The translations under genes and the position numbers were made by a program. From positions 1-64,000 of the forward strand of contig NZ_JOAI01000046.1 of NCBI RefSeq assembly GCF_000717715.1: DNA of 64,000 nucleotides. Reading direction: 5' to 3'. This stretch comes from Streptomyces sp. NRRL B-24484. GTDB taxonomy: Bacteria > Actinomycetota > Actinomycetes > Streptomycetales > Streptomycetaceae. The notes under the pieces were generated by a model. The model was not told where the DNA came from. It saw only the letters and a program-made list of their open reading frames with translations, and made no database searches. Numbering within the stretch: the first letter of the stretch is position 1; each line of letters begins with the position of its first letter. Of the stretch, positions 27,007-38,357 are shown piece after piece.

Positions 27007-27708
27007 ATGACCGTCATCGTCTCCGTGGCGGGCGCCGGTTGCGGCTGCGCGCCGCGCCGCGCCTGGTCCGCCGCGCCCGCGCCCGCGTGGGCGGCCGCCG
27101 CCGGGACCGCCCTCGCCCGCTGGCCCGAGCCCGACGGCACCGAGTCCCCCTACGACGGGGCGGGTGTCGTGCCGACCGACCGGACGCCGGCGGCCGGCGA
27201 GGAGCGGATGCTCGGCCTGGACGGCCCGCTGCTCGTCGACGGCGCGTTCTGGTGCCTGTTCACCCCGGCCGCCACGGCGGTCAACGGGGTGCCCGACCAC
27301 CCGGACGAACTCCCCGGGCACGCGCTGGTCCGCTGCACCCCGCTGGCGGTGGCGGACGCCCGCCCGGGCGGGGCCTGGGTGCGCGTCACGGTCGAGGAGG
27401 TGGTGCGGCTGACGGAGGTGCGGGAGCGCTGGGCGCCGTCCGCGGCCGGTTCGCTCGCGGGGCTGTTCCCGCCGGAGGGCGCCCGGGTCGACCGCAGCAG
27501 CGTCCGGTGCGGTGCGCTGCGGTACGTGGAGTGGTCCGCCCAGGGCGACCTGGGCCGCCGGGCGGTGATCCGGGAGGCCGACGGCCGCTCGGTGCTGCTG
27601 ATGTACGGCGAGTGGTCCTTCGACGAGGAGGATGTCGCCTTCGGCCACCGGCCGCTGAGTGCGGCGGAGGCCGCGGCGGTGCGGGCCTGCTGGCCCGCGG
27701 AGGGCTGA
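27007..27708 (+). CDS. Hypothetical protein
   Basis: The 233-residue protein has a coherent composition, with few Arg/Gly runs and a Trp-rich core including GLDGPLLVDGAFWCLFTP, VEWSAQGDLGRRAVIREADG and LLMYGEWSFDEEDV. It has no signal peptide after position 30 and no membrane helix. Cys residues near the start (GCGCAP) could be chance. I recognise no domain. It is a single gene ending 640 bases before the Rpf-like gene. Codon use matches its neighbours. Confidence 0.6.
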   Translation: MTVIVSVAGAGCGCAPRRAWSAAPAPAWAAAAGTALARWPEPDGTESPYDGAGVVPTDRTPAAGEERMLGLDGPLLVDGAFWCLFTPAATAVNGVPDHPDELPGHALVRCTPLAVADARPGGAWVRVTVEEVVRLTEVRERWAPSAAGSLAGLFPPEGARVDRSSVRCGALRYVEWSAQGDLGRRAVIREADGRSVLLMYGEWSFDEEDVAFGHRPLSAAEAAAVRACWPAEG

Positions 27709-27901
27709 GCGGACGGGCGCCGCGGGGCACCCGTTCCGACACGAACGGGCAGCCGCCGCGGGCGCCCGGCGGGTCCGAACCTTCCGTTCCGGCCCGCACC
27801 GGGCCCTCGGTTCGTGCCGTGATCGTCCCGGCGGGGCGCGGCCACGGACCCGACGGGGCCGCATGCGCACAATTCCGGCCGACTTCGCCGCCCCGCCGCA
27901 C

Positions 27902-27948
27902 GGAAATTCCACCGGGAATTTCCACGGGGATTTCCACGAAATTCGTCC
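27902..27948. repeat. Cluster of GAATTTCC repeats
   Basis: Arms GGAAATTC and GAATTTCC form an inverted repeat with a 6-base loop. The right arm is then repeated as GGAATTTCCAC and GGATTTCCAC with a 12-base period, ending in GAAATTCG. It is AT-rich against its surroundings and about 165-200 bases upstream of the rpf promoter. It could be an operator array. Confidence 0.6.
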
Positions 27949-28105
27949 GATCCGCACCGTCGCGGACACGACAGGGCACTCTCCATCCCCCGCGACCTGC
28001 GGCGCCGCCCCGGCCTGCGGTGGCGCGGCGGACGGCGCACGGCCGAAATGCACGCATGCGGCGCCAAGACACTCGTGATGATTGTGTGATGTTCGGGATG
28101 CTGGC

Positions 28106-28135
28106 TTGTTATCGCAGTGATGATCCCTCTAATGT
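28106..28135 (+). promoter_or_regulatory. Promoter of the riboswitch-rpf transcript
   Basis: TTGTTA (28106-28111) and TAATGT (28130-28135) are separated by 18 bases. The predicted start near 28142 lies just before the conserved riboswitch, leaving a leader of about 210 bases. Confidence 0.55.
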
Positions 28136-28172
28136 CCACCTCAGCCCGACAGCACGGGCGCCCGAGGCGCGG

Positions 28173-28345
28173 CACGCCGAACCCTGCCCACCGCGTCGAC
28201 CGGGTCACCGACCAGACCCTGGGCAGGGACGGGGGACCCAGTTTCGACGCCGTCCCCACACGGCTAGGGGTGAAGCCGCCTCAGCGCGGCCGGGCCACCT
28301 CCCGGTCCGAACCCGACAGCTCACCTCGCAGGCGTGCGGAGAGGG
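28173..28345 (+). ncRNA. ydaO-yuaA (cyclic di-AMP) riboswitch
   Basis: The leader of the Rpf-like gene has the conserved blocks of this class in order: GGGGGACCCA near 28231, the GGGGTGAAGCC block at 28267-28277, and CCCGACAGCTCACCTCGCAG at 28312-28331. The closing strand is GGAGAGGGA just before the start codon. The class binds cyclic di-AMP and normally turns cell-wall and ion-transport genes off. In Streptomyces coelicolor the same element controls rpfA. The 3' blocks are a close match; the 5' boundary is approximate. Confidence 0.85.
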
Positions 28346-28351
28346 AACTCG

Positions 28352-29485
28352 ATGGGTTTCATCGGCTCGGGCCGTCACCGCCGCCCCACCCAGACCGAGC
28401 GCGCCGTCGCGGCCGCCGGTGTCGCAGGTGCGGGTCTGGCGATCCCGCTGCTCACCGCGACGGGCGCCCACGCCGCCCCGGCCACCACCTGGGACGCGGT
28501 CGCCCAGTGCGCCAGCGCGGGCAACTGGAGCAAGGCCGTCGGCAACGGCGAGTACGGCGGCCTCCAGCTCGATCTGCGCACCTGGGTCGCCTACGGCGGC
28601 GACAAGTTCGCCTCCACGCCCGACCGGGCCTCCAAGGAGGAGCAGATCACCGTCGCCGAGCGCGTCCTGGAGGACCGCGGCGCCAAGGCCTGGGGCAACT
28701 GCGGCACGTCCGCGGGCCTCACCGGCGAGGGCAAGCCGGAGACCGTCGCCCAGAACGCCCACGGCGACCAGAACGCCCAGGGCGACCAGGGCTCGACGGC
28801 GCAGACCGACCGGGGCGCCTCCGCGCCGGTCTTCTCGGGCATGCAGGGCCTCGACGCCAGCGGCGTCTACTGGTACCTGGTGGACGGTCAGTGGTACTGG
28901 ACGACCAGCCAGGAGATCTACGACTACTACACCGGCCCGGCGGCCCCGCCCGCCCACGGCCAGGCCACCGCCCCGGGTCAGAGCACCGCCCCGGGCCAGG
29001 CGACCGACGCTCCGACCCTGCCGACCGCCCCCGGCACCACCGCACCGACGCTCCCGGGCGGCACCACGACCCCGGCGCCGGGCACCACCACCGCCCCCGG
29101 TGCCACCGCGCCCGTCACCACGGCGCCGGTCACCACGCCCCCGGTCATCGACCCGATCACCGGCCTCCCGGTCGCCCCCGACCAGACCACGGCGCCGACC
29201 ACCGCGCCGACCACCGCCACGACGGGCGAGAACCAGTCCGCGACGGCCACCGCCACCGACCCGGCCGCGCCGACGGCCCCGGCCACGGCCACCCCGGCGC
29301 CGCAGCAGACCACCGCACCCGCCGCCCAGCCCGACACCTACACGGTGACGGCCGGCGACACACTCTCCGACATCTCCGACAAGAACAAGCTCGGTGGCTG
29401 GAAGCAGGTCTACGACGGCAACGAGGGCACCATCGGCCAGGACCCGAACCTCATCAAGCCGGGCCAGGTGCTGAAGATCAAGTAG
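28352..29485 (+). CDS. Secreted Rpf-like transglycosylase-LysM protein lacking the catalytic Glu
   Basis: The 377-residue protein has a signal peptide (about 1-41), an Rpf/transglycosylase domain (about 42-118), a Thr/Pro/Ala-rich linker (about 190-325) and a C-terminal LysM domain (DTYTVTAGDTLSDISDKNKLGGW onward). Active Rpf proteins have CESGGNW with the single catalytic Glu; here the sequence is CASAGNW, with Ala54 (GCC at 28511-28513) in its place, although the disulphide Cys residues and YGGLQ are kept. A Trp/Tyr-rich motif (GVYWYLVDGQWYWTTSQEIYDYY) precedes the linker. It should bind peptidoglycan, but lytic activity is doubtful. A cyclic di-AMP riboswitch controls it. Confidence 0.9.
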   Translation: MGFIGSGRHRRPTQTERAVAAAGVAGAGLAIPLLTATGAHAAPATTWDAVAQCASAGNWSKAVGNGEYGGLQLDLRTWVAYGGDKFASTPDRASKEEQITVAERVLEDRGAKAWGNCGTSAGLTGEGKPETVAQNAHGDQNAQGDQGSTAQTDRGASAPVFSGMQGLDASGVYWYLVDGQWYWTTSQEIYDYYTGPAAPPAHGQATAPGQSTAPGQATDAPTLPTAPGTTAPTLPGGTTTPAPGTTTAPGATAPVTTAPVTTPPVIDPITGLPVAPDQTTAPTTAPTTATTGENQSATATATDPAAPTAPATATPAPQQTTAPAAQPDTYTVTAGDTLSDISDKNKLGGWKQVYDGNEGTIGQDPNLIKPGQVLKIK

Positions 29486-29505
29486 TCGCGGCACCGCACG
29501 CGCAC

Positions 29506-29548
29506 GGACGCCGGCGGCCCCGGGACACTCCCGGGACCGCCGGCGTCC
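29506..29548. terminator. Strong hairpin terminator of the Rpf-like gene
   Basis: A stem of about 19 bp (GGACGCCGGCGG then CCCGGGA, with one mismatch) has a CAC loop and starts 20 bases after the stop. The following stretch to the GH6 promoter (29549-29957) holds no convincing gene; its only mark is a GTTCAC/GTGAAC palindrome at 29735-29750. Confidence 0.8.
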
Positions 29549-29957
29549 TGCCGTTCCGACCCGCGTGCGCAGCGGCGTCAGACCCGGCCGGTGCCGGCGC
29601 CCGCGGCGTCCACGGCCGCCACCATGTCCCCGGCGGCGACGGGCGGCGGCAGGCCTGCGCGACACCGCGCGGCGGACGGAGGCGGGCCCGGACGATCCGC
29701 ACGAGTGGGGGCGGCCCCGGAGGAGCACCTCGGCGTTCACACCGGTGAACACCGGCCGCCTCCACGGCCGGAACCGCAGGTGTGGACCTGACGCCCCGCC
29801 AATGCCTCCGACAAGCCGGGATCCGGCCGGATCACCACCCGGCGCGGATCACCGGACACCGGCGGGGAGTTCGGTGGAGTGAACGGTGGGAGGCCGTCGC
29901 CACCGTACCGCGGCGGAGTCCCGCCACCGGACCCAACCGCCCTTCCTGCGCAGAGCC

Positions 29958-29986
29958 TTGACGCCGCGGACGGCTCCGGCTAGAAC
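29958..29986 (+). promoter_or_regulatory. Promoter of the GH6 cellulase gene
   Basis: TTGACG and TAGAAC are separated by exactly 17 bases, a good housekeeping-type promoter. The CebR box starts 13 bases beyond the -10 element and covers the likely initial transcribed region. Confidence 0.75.
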
Positions 29987-29998
29987 TTCCTTCGCGCT

Positions 29999-30012
29999 TG
30001 GGAGCGCTCCCA
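29999..30012. promoter_or_regulatory. CebR box (GH6 cellulase)
   Basis: TGGGAGCGCTCCCA is the perfect consensus palindrome for CebR, the LacI-family repressor that releases cellulase genes when cellobiose or cellotriose is present. It lies between the -10 element and the ribosome binding site. Confidence 0.93.
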
Positions 30013-30068
30013 CGAGCGGCCCGCACCCTCGCCCTGCGCAGCCCGTACGCCAGCCCTAGGAGCCGCAC

Positions 30069-31283
30069 GTGTCCCGCCCACGCCGTCGAATCGCGGCCGC
30101 GAGCGCCGCCGTCGCCGCCGCAGCGGTCTGCTGCCTGCCCGCCACCGCCTCCGCCGCCCCGGGGGCCGGCCAGGCCACGGGCCGGGCGCCCGGACCCGGC
30201 ACCAGCTTCTACGTCGACCTCGACAGCAAGGCCCTGCACCAGGCCGCCGCCGACCTCCGGGCGGGCGACCCGCGCAACGCGCTCGCCATGGCGAAGCTCG
30301 GCTCGTACCCGGTGGCCCGGTGGTTCAACGGCACCGCGACGCCTCAGGAGACCACCGCCGCGATGGCGCGGCTCCAGTCCGAGGCCGCCCGGCAGCGCCA
30401 GACCCCCGTGGTGGTGGCGTACAACGTGCCCGGCCGGGACTGCTCGCAGTACTCCGCCGGCGGCGCCTCCAACTCCACCGAGTACGCGGCCTGGGTCGAC
30501 GGCCTCGCCCGCGGCATCGGGGACCGCCGCACGGTGGTGATCCTGGAGCCGGACGGCCTCGCCCTCAGCCCGGCCTACTGCGGCGGCACCGCGCAGCAGC
30601 AGGCCGACCGGCTGGCCGAGATCAACGGCGCCGTCGACCGGCTCGCCCGGCAGCCGCGGGCGGCGGTCTACCTGGACGCCGGCCACAGCGCGTGGCAGTC
30701 CACCGGCACCATGGCGGACCTGCTGGTGCGCGGCGGCGTCGAGCGCGCCCAGGGCTTCTTCCTCAACGTCTCCAACTACCAGCGCGATGCCGACCTGGTC
30801 CGCTACGGCACCCAGATCGCCAAGTGCACCTGGTACCTGACGCACACGCCCGGTGCGGTGGCCGACGACTGCGCGAACCAGTACTGGCCGCAGGCCGACG
30901 CGGACTCCTGGTACACCGCGCACGTGCCCGCCGACGCGAAGCTGCCGCACTTCGTGGTCGACAGCAGCCGCAACGGCCAGGGCCCGTGGGCGCCGACCGC
31001 GACCTACCCGGACCCGCAGACCTGGTGCAACCCGCCGGGCCGCGGCCTCGGCACCCGGCCCACCGCCGACACCGGGACGCCGCTGCTGGACGCCTTCCTC
31101 TGGGTCAAGGTGCCCGGCGAGTCCGACGGCAGCTGCACCCGCGGCACCACCGGCGGCACCGACCCCGAGTACGGCGCCGCCGACCCGGCCGCCGGCGCGT
31201 GGTGGCCCGCCCAGGCCCACGCCCTGGCCGCCGCCGCCTCCCCCGCCCTGACCTTCAACCTGCCGGCCGGCACGCACCGCTGA
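30069..31283 (+). CDS. Secreted GH6 cellulase (catalytic domain only)
   Basis: The 404-residue protein has a signal peptide with a Tat-like SRPRRR start (about 1-30) and one glycoside hydrolase family 6 domain. VVVAYNVPGRDCSQYSAGG places the catalytic acid at Asp124, VILEPDGL follows at 157, and VYLDAGHSAW and FLWVKVPGESDG close the cleft. Such enzymes hydrolyse beta-1,4-glucan with inversion. The lack of any carbohydrate-binding module suggests activity on soluble or amorphous cellulose; endo mode is likely but not certain. The GTG start has AGGAG upstream. Controlled by the CebR box at 29999. Confidence 0.95.
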   Translation: MSRPRRRIAAASAAVAAAAVCCLPATASAAPGAGQATGRAPGPGTSFYVDLDSKALHQAAADLRAGDPRNALAMAKLGSYPVARWFNGTATPQETTAAMARLQSEAARQRQTPVVVAYNVPGRDCSQYSAGGASNSTEYAAWVDGLARGIGDRRTVVILEPDGLALSPAYCGGTAQQQADRLAEINGAVDRLARQPRAAVYLDAGHSAWQSTGTMADLLVRGGVERAQGFFLNVSNYQRDADLVRYGTQIAKCTWYLTHTPGAVADDCANQYWPQADADSWYTAHVPADAKLPHFVVDSSRNGQGPWAPTATYPDPQTWCNPPGRGLGTRPTADTGTPLLDAFLWVKVPGESDGSCTRGTTGGTDPEYGAADPAAGAWWPAQAHALAAAASPALTFNLPAGTHR

Positions 31284-31295
31284 CCATCCCCCACA

Positions 31296-31325
31296 GGCGG
31301 CCCGGACCCCACCCACCGGGCCGCC
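31296..31325. terminator. Hairpin terminator of the GH6 gene
   Basis: GGCGGCCCGG and CCGGGCCGCC form a 10-bp perfect stem with a 10-base loop, 13 bases after the stop codon. Confidence 0.75.
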
Positions 31326-31390
31326 CGCCGGGCGCCGCACGCCCACAGCACCCCTGCGGCGCCCGGCCCTTCTGCATGCCCACACAGGGG

Positions 31391-31402
31391 CGAAAGTTTT
31401 CG
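31391..31402. promoter_or_regulatory. GAAA/TTTC palindrome upstream of the xylanase (distal)
   Basis: CGAAAGTTTTCG is palindromic apart from the two central bases and lies 284 bases upstream of the xylanase. It resembles the CGAAAcTTTCG elements reported upstream of streptomycete xylanase genes. A second copy lies at 31504. Confidence 0.55.
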
Positions 31403-31503
31403 CCACAGTGCAGCCGGAAGTGTCCAGAGCCGGCCATGCGCCACGACCAGACAGTCCGTCAGAGTCGTTTAAATCTTGCCACCACGCCTCCCGGGCGCTG
31501 CGA

Positions 31504-31512
31504 GAAACTTTC
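31504..31512. promoter_or_regulatory. GAAA/TTTC palindrome upstream of the xylanase (proximal)
   Basis: GAAACTTTC, followed by a half-site CGAAACT at 31523, lies just upstream of the predicted -35 element of the xylanase promoter. The position suits a regulator of xylan use. No CebR box is present in this region. Confidence 0.6.
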
Positions 31513-31520
31513 GGCAATGA

Positions 31521-33056
<1,536 letters not shown>

Positions 33057-33077
33057 TCCCCCGGCCCGGCACGGCGG

Positions 33078-33109
33078 ACGGCACGGCGGCTTCCCGGCCG
33101 CCGTGCCGT
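33078..33109. terminator. Hairpin terminator of the xylanase gene
   Basis: ACGGCACGGCGGC and its exact complement form a 13-bp stem with a TTCCCG loop and a following TT, 21 bases after the stop. Confidence 0.85.
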
Positions 33110-33197
33110 TCCGCGTCCGGGCGTGCCCGCCCGGTCGTGGGCAGTGCCCACCGTGTGTCCGTGCGGCAGGGTACGTTCCGGCGGATAGACGCGACCG

Positions 33198-33488
33198 TCA
33201 CGGTCGGCTTCCCCGAAGGCGAGACCCTCCGGCGCAGGCTGTGGGTGCCGCTCCGCCCCGACCTGGCGGTCGGCGGCCCGTGCCCTGCCGGCCGGCCCCG
33301 CAGGACCACCGGTCGGCGTTCGGCATCACTGCGCTCAACCGCGCCGGCCCGTGGGGCGTGGAGACCCGTGCCTCGAAGTCGATCCCGAGTTCCCCGGTGT
33401 CAGAGAGATCGAGCAGCTGCCCGGCGACTCGCAGCGCCTCCGCGACATCCGTCGTCCTCAGCACCGCTTGCGCGTACGAATTGCTCAT
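33198..33488 (-). CDS. Possible small protein, C-terminal half doubtful
   Basis: The 96-residue frame begins with about 54 protein-like residues (MSNSYAQAVLRTTDVAEAL, then VAGQLLDLSDTGELGIDFEARV). It then degenerates into Arg/Gly/Pro-rich sequence typical of a wrong frame. This looks like a real small gene that lost its end by a frameshift, or a gene ending elsewhere. The ribosome site is weak. I know no family. The rest of the 539-bp interval between the xylanase terminator and the acetyltransferase shows nothing. Confidence 0.35.
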   Translation of the reverse strand: MSNSYAQAVLRTTDVAEALRVAGQLLDLSDTGELGIDFEARVSTPHGPARLSAVMPNADRWSCGAGRQGTGRRPPGRGGAAPTACAGGSRLRGSRP

Positions 33489-33595
33489 GCCGGGCAGTCT
33501 GCCGAGTCGCCCGCCGGTGGACGATCGAACATCCGGGCGGCCTCCGGCTCCGGACCGGCCACGACCCGGCAGCACACGGCGGTCGAAGAACGGGC

Positions 33596-34036
33596 TCAGG
33601 GCAGGCGCAGCGTGAGGAAGGGCACGGTGTCGCCGGGCAGCAGGTACTCCTCGACCTGGACGAAGCCCCGGGCGAGGGCGAAGGCGAGGCCCTCGGTGTT
33701 GGAGGCCAGGACGATCGTCTCGATCCGCTCGGCGCCGGTCGCGCGGGCCCGTTCGAGGCACCGGTGGTGGATCGCCGTCCCGATGCCCCGGCCGCGGTGC
33801 TCCGGCAGGACCCGGGCGATGACGGTCGCGGCCGGCTCCTCGGCGGTCGGCGGGCGGACGGTCGAGCAGCCCACGGGTTCGCCGTCGAGGTGCGCGACCT
33901 CCAGGAGGTAGCGGCCCGCGTTCCGCCGCACGTCGTCGGGCGAGAGCGGCGCGGTCGGGATGATCACGTTGTGGACGTGCCGCCAGGCCTCCAGCGAGGC
34001 CTCGTCGTCCACCGGCCGGATGTGCAGATCGTTCAT
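33596..34036 (-). CDS. GNAT-family N-acetyltransferase
   Basis: The 146-residue acetyl-CoA-dependent transferase has the family core: the motif A strand-loop-helix VIARVLPEHRGRGIGTAIHHRCLERA (about 70-97, with the R/Q-x-x-G-x-G/A pyrophosphate loop) and the closing LASNTEGLAFALARGFVQVEE. The substrate could be an amine on a small molecule or protein. The gene stands alone and has no strong ribosome site upstream of ATG 34036. Confidence 0.88.
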   Translation of the reverse strand: MNDLHIRPVDDEASLEAWRHVHNVIIPTAPLSPDDVRRNAGRYLLEVAHLDGEPVGCSTVRPPTAEEPAATVIARVLPEHRGRGIGTAIHHRCLERARATGAERIETIVLASNTEGLAFALARGFVQVEEYLLPGDTVPFLTLRLP

Positions 34037-34296
34037 GGCGGCAGCCAAGCGCCGTCCCTGCACCCCGTCAACTCCGTTTCCCGGCAGTGGAGCCGGGCTC
34101 GCCCACCCCGGGACGGCCCCCGGTCCCGTCGGGGGAAAACGGGTTGCCCGCGGGGTGCGGCCTCCTTCATGATCGCCCGCATGTACATGTAACGGCTGCC
34201 ACCTAGCAACGACCGACCTGTCGCGCGGTCGACCCCCGGCCCGACCACTCGGCCCCGGGTCGATGACCCGCGCCCTCGTGTGCACCCGTTCATGTC

Positions 34297-34330
34297 CCAG
34301 GAGCCGCGGCCCGGCCGCGAGCGCTCCTGG
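34297..34330 (+). promoter_or_regulatory. Stable hairpin in the leader of the DUF1062 gene
   Basis: Nested arms CCAGGAGC/GCTCCTGG and CGCGGCC/GGCCGCG form a long stem ending 21 bases before the start codon. Position suggests control of translation or a transcription pause. The rest of the 315-bp interval (34037-34351) shows only a CATGTACATG palindrome at 34180. Confidence 0.45.
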
Positions 34331-34351
34331 CGAGCCCTGAAAGCAACCATC

Positions 34352-35050
34352 ATGCATACCGACCGCAAGGCCCTGTGGGCCGTGCGTCAGTCCGCCCTGC
34401 CCGCCGCCGTCCGGGCCTGCCCGGACTGTCCCGGGACGCGGCACCGCGCCTCGGGCCGGATCCGCGTCAACGCGAGCGGCAAGCTCCTCGACGTCTGGCT
34501 GCTGCTGATCTGCGCGACCTGCGACCGGACCTCGAAGGTGCCCGTCCACGAACGCGTCCACGTCTCGTCGCTGGAGCCGTCCCGGCTGGTGGCGTACGAG
34601 AACAACGACCCGGCCGTGGTCCGCGAGCTGACGACGAACGCCTCGCTCGCGGCGAAGAACGGGTACCGGCTCGACTGGGCCGGCACCTGGACGCTGGAGG
34701 CGCGCACGCCGCTCCACGCACTCGACGGCCCGATACCGCTCACCGTGCACGTGGGCTTCGAACTGCCGGTGCCGGTCCGGGTCGAGCGACTCCTGATGCT
34801 CGGACTCGGTCTCAGCCGCACGGCCGTCCGACGCATGGTCGGCGACGGGCGGATCCGCGTGCCGCTGGCCCTGGACGCCAAGGCGCACCGGGACTTCGAA
34901 CTCACCGTCCACGGGGGCGCAGCCGCCGGCACCGCACCGGACGCGGATCCCGCGGAGCCGGCCGGCACCCCGAGCGGTGTGCGCGGCGGAGTCGGCCACG
35001 GCGCACGGCAGGCCGCGCCGCGGCCCTGGCCGCACTCGGCGACGGCGTGA
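34352..35050 (+). CDS. DUF1062-family protein
   Basis: The 232-residue protein has CPDCPGTRHRASGRIRVNASGKLLDVWLLLICATCDRTSK, which contains two CxxC-type pairs expected to form a zinc ribbon in DUF1062 proteins. NNDPAVVRELTTNASLAAKNGYRLDW follows, then a second half with the S4-like run VRVERLLMLGLGLSRTAVRRMVGDGRI. The tail is low complexity. The function of the family is unknown; the S4-like segment hints at RNA binding. The start has only a weak ribosome site and lies behind a strong leader hairpin. Confidence 0.8.
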   Translation: MHTDRKALWAVRQSALPAAVRACPDCPGTRHRASGRIRVNASGKLLDVWLLLICATCDRTSKVPVHERVHVSSLEPSRLVAYENNDPAVVRELTTNASLAAKNGYRLDWAGTWTLEARTPLHALDGPIPLTVHVGFELPVPVRVERLLMLGLGLSRTAVRRMVGDGRIRVPLALDAKAHRDFELTVHGGAAAGTAPDADPAEPAGTPSGVRGGVGHGARQAAPRPWPHSATA

Positions 35051-35177
35051 CCGCGGTCGTGCACCGGAACCGGATCGACGCACCGGCCCGCCGGTCCTCC
35101 GCGACCGGCCCGGCGGGCGGCGCGAGCGGGCGGCCGCCGGGCTGATCCCTGCACGCCCGCCCGTGCGGGCATGGGGT

Positions 35178-35219
35178 GACACCGCCGTCCGGGAGTGCGG
35201 GCTCCCGGGCGGCGGTGTC
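35178..35219. terminator. Bidirectional hairpin terminator, DUF1062/GH5
   Basis: A stem of about 18 bp (GACACCGCCG then CCGGGAG, with a bulge) with a TGCGGG loop lies between the convergent DUF1062 and GH5 genes and can serve both. Confidence 0.8.
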
Positions 35220-35265
35220 GTGGCCGGGCGCGGAACGGGGGTCAGGTCACCGTCCGCGCCGCGGG

Positions 35266-37335
<2,070 letters not shown>

Positions 37336-37434
37336 TCAATACTTGAAGGATTGGGCTGAAAACCTCGACGCCGGCCGGAAAAGGCGGGCTGACCAGTACG
37401 ACTAATGAAGGATCGGAGGCCGGTTGACCCGAAG

Positions 37435-37456
37435 ATCCTGGGAGCGCTCCCAGGAT
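37435..37456. promoter_or_regulatory. CebR box with extended 22-bp palindrome
   Basis: The perfect CebR box TGGGAGCGCTCCCA (37439-37452) is flanked by ATCC and GGAT, so the whole 22 bp is a perfect palindrome. A TTGACC lies 11 bases before it on the plus strand. It could act on the TenA-like gene 182 bases downstream or on GH5 in the other direction. Confidence 0.88.
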
Positions 37457-37637
37457 GTGGCGGCTGCGCCGATCGGTCTCCGGGTGCCGCCACGCCGGGC
37501 CGGGAACCGCTCGGGCCGCCACCGGCTGCCTAGGCTGGCCGGGGCGGTCGGCCCGCCCGCGGCCTCCGTGTGGGGCGCGGCGGCCCGGGCAGACGGGAGC
37601 GCGTCGGGCAGGCCGACGACAGTGGAGGAGGCCGAGC

Positions 37638-38312
37638 ATGAGCCGCAAACCGCGCCAGGTGCTGGAGGACGTCCGGCGGGAGCTCGCCCCCGGCGAGCGG
37701 GAGAACCGCCTCGTTCCCGAGATCGCCGCGGGCACCGCCCCGCTGACCGTGCTGTCGGAGCTCGCCGCGCAGCAGTTCCGGATCATCGGGAGCGACCGGC
37801 GGAGCCTGCTGGTGCTGGCCGCCCGGTGCGCGGACGACCCCGGCGGCGCCTACTTCGCCGGCCTCGCCGACGGCGAGGCCGAGGCCCTGCGACTGCTGGA
37901 GGCCTTCGCCGCCCGCTGCGGGCTCTCGCCCCGCGAGGCGGCGGCGCGCAAACCGCTGCCGGGCTGCCAGGCGTACCCGGCCTACCTGGCCTGGCTCGCG
38001 CTGAACGGCGACCCGGCCGGGGTGGTGCTCGCACTCACCGCCAACTTCGCCGCGTGGGGCGGCTACTGCGCGGCCGTGGCGACCGGGCTGCGCCGCCACT
38101 ACGGCTTCGACGACACCGACTGCGCCTTCTTCGACTTCTTCGCCCGGCCGGCGCCGGCCGCGGAGGACGCCGCGGTGGCGGTGCTGGAGGCACTGGCCCC
38201 GGACGGCGGGCGGATCGGTGCGGGCCGCGAGTACGGGCAGTTGCTGCAGGCCTACGAGCTGATGTTCTGGAACACCCTCGCGGACGCACCGGCCCGGCGG
38301 CACGGCCGCTGA
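37638..38312 (+). CDS. TenA/PqqC-like helical protein
   Basis: The 224-residue all-helical protein of the TenA/THI-4/PqqC superfamily contains LSELAAQQFRIIGSDRRSLLVLAARC, LAWLALNGDPAGVVLALTANFAAWGGYCAAVATGLRRHYG and ELMFWNTLAD. Classic TenA is a thiaminase or aminopyrimidine hydrolase, but its catalytic Cys is not obvious here, so this may be a haem-oxygenase-fold protein with another role. The start has GTGGAGGAG upstream. The CebR box 182 bases upstream raises the question of cellobiose control. A DUF6629 pseudogene follows by 45 bases. Confidence 0.7.
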   Translation: MSRKPRQVLEDVRRELAPGERENRLVPEIAAGTAPLTVLSELAAQQFRIIGSDRRSLLVLAARCADDPGGAYFAGLADGEAEALRLLEAFAARCGLSPREAAARKPLPGCQAYPAYLAWLALNGDPAGVVLALTANFAAWGGYCAAVATGLRRHYGFDDTDCAFFDFFARPAPAAEDAAVAVLEALAPDGGRIGAGREYGQLLQAYELMFWNTLADAPARRHGR

Positions 38313-38357
38313 GGTCTGTTCCCGGCGGCCCCCGGCGGCCCTTCGTGAGGAGACCGG

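Noticed and set aside
29549..29957. Short frames between the Rpf-like gene and the GH6 promoter
   Set aside because: They are low complexity on both strands, lack ribosome sites and have no coherent amino-acid pattern.
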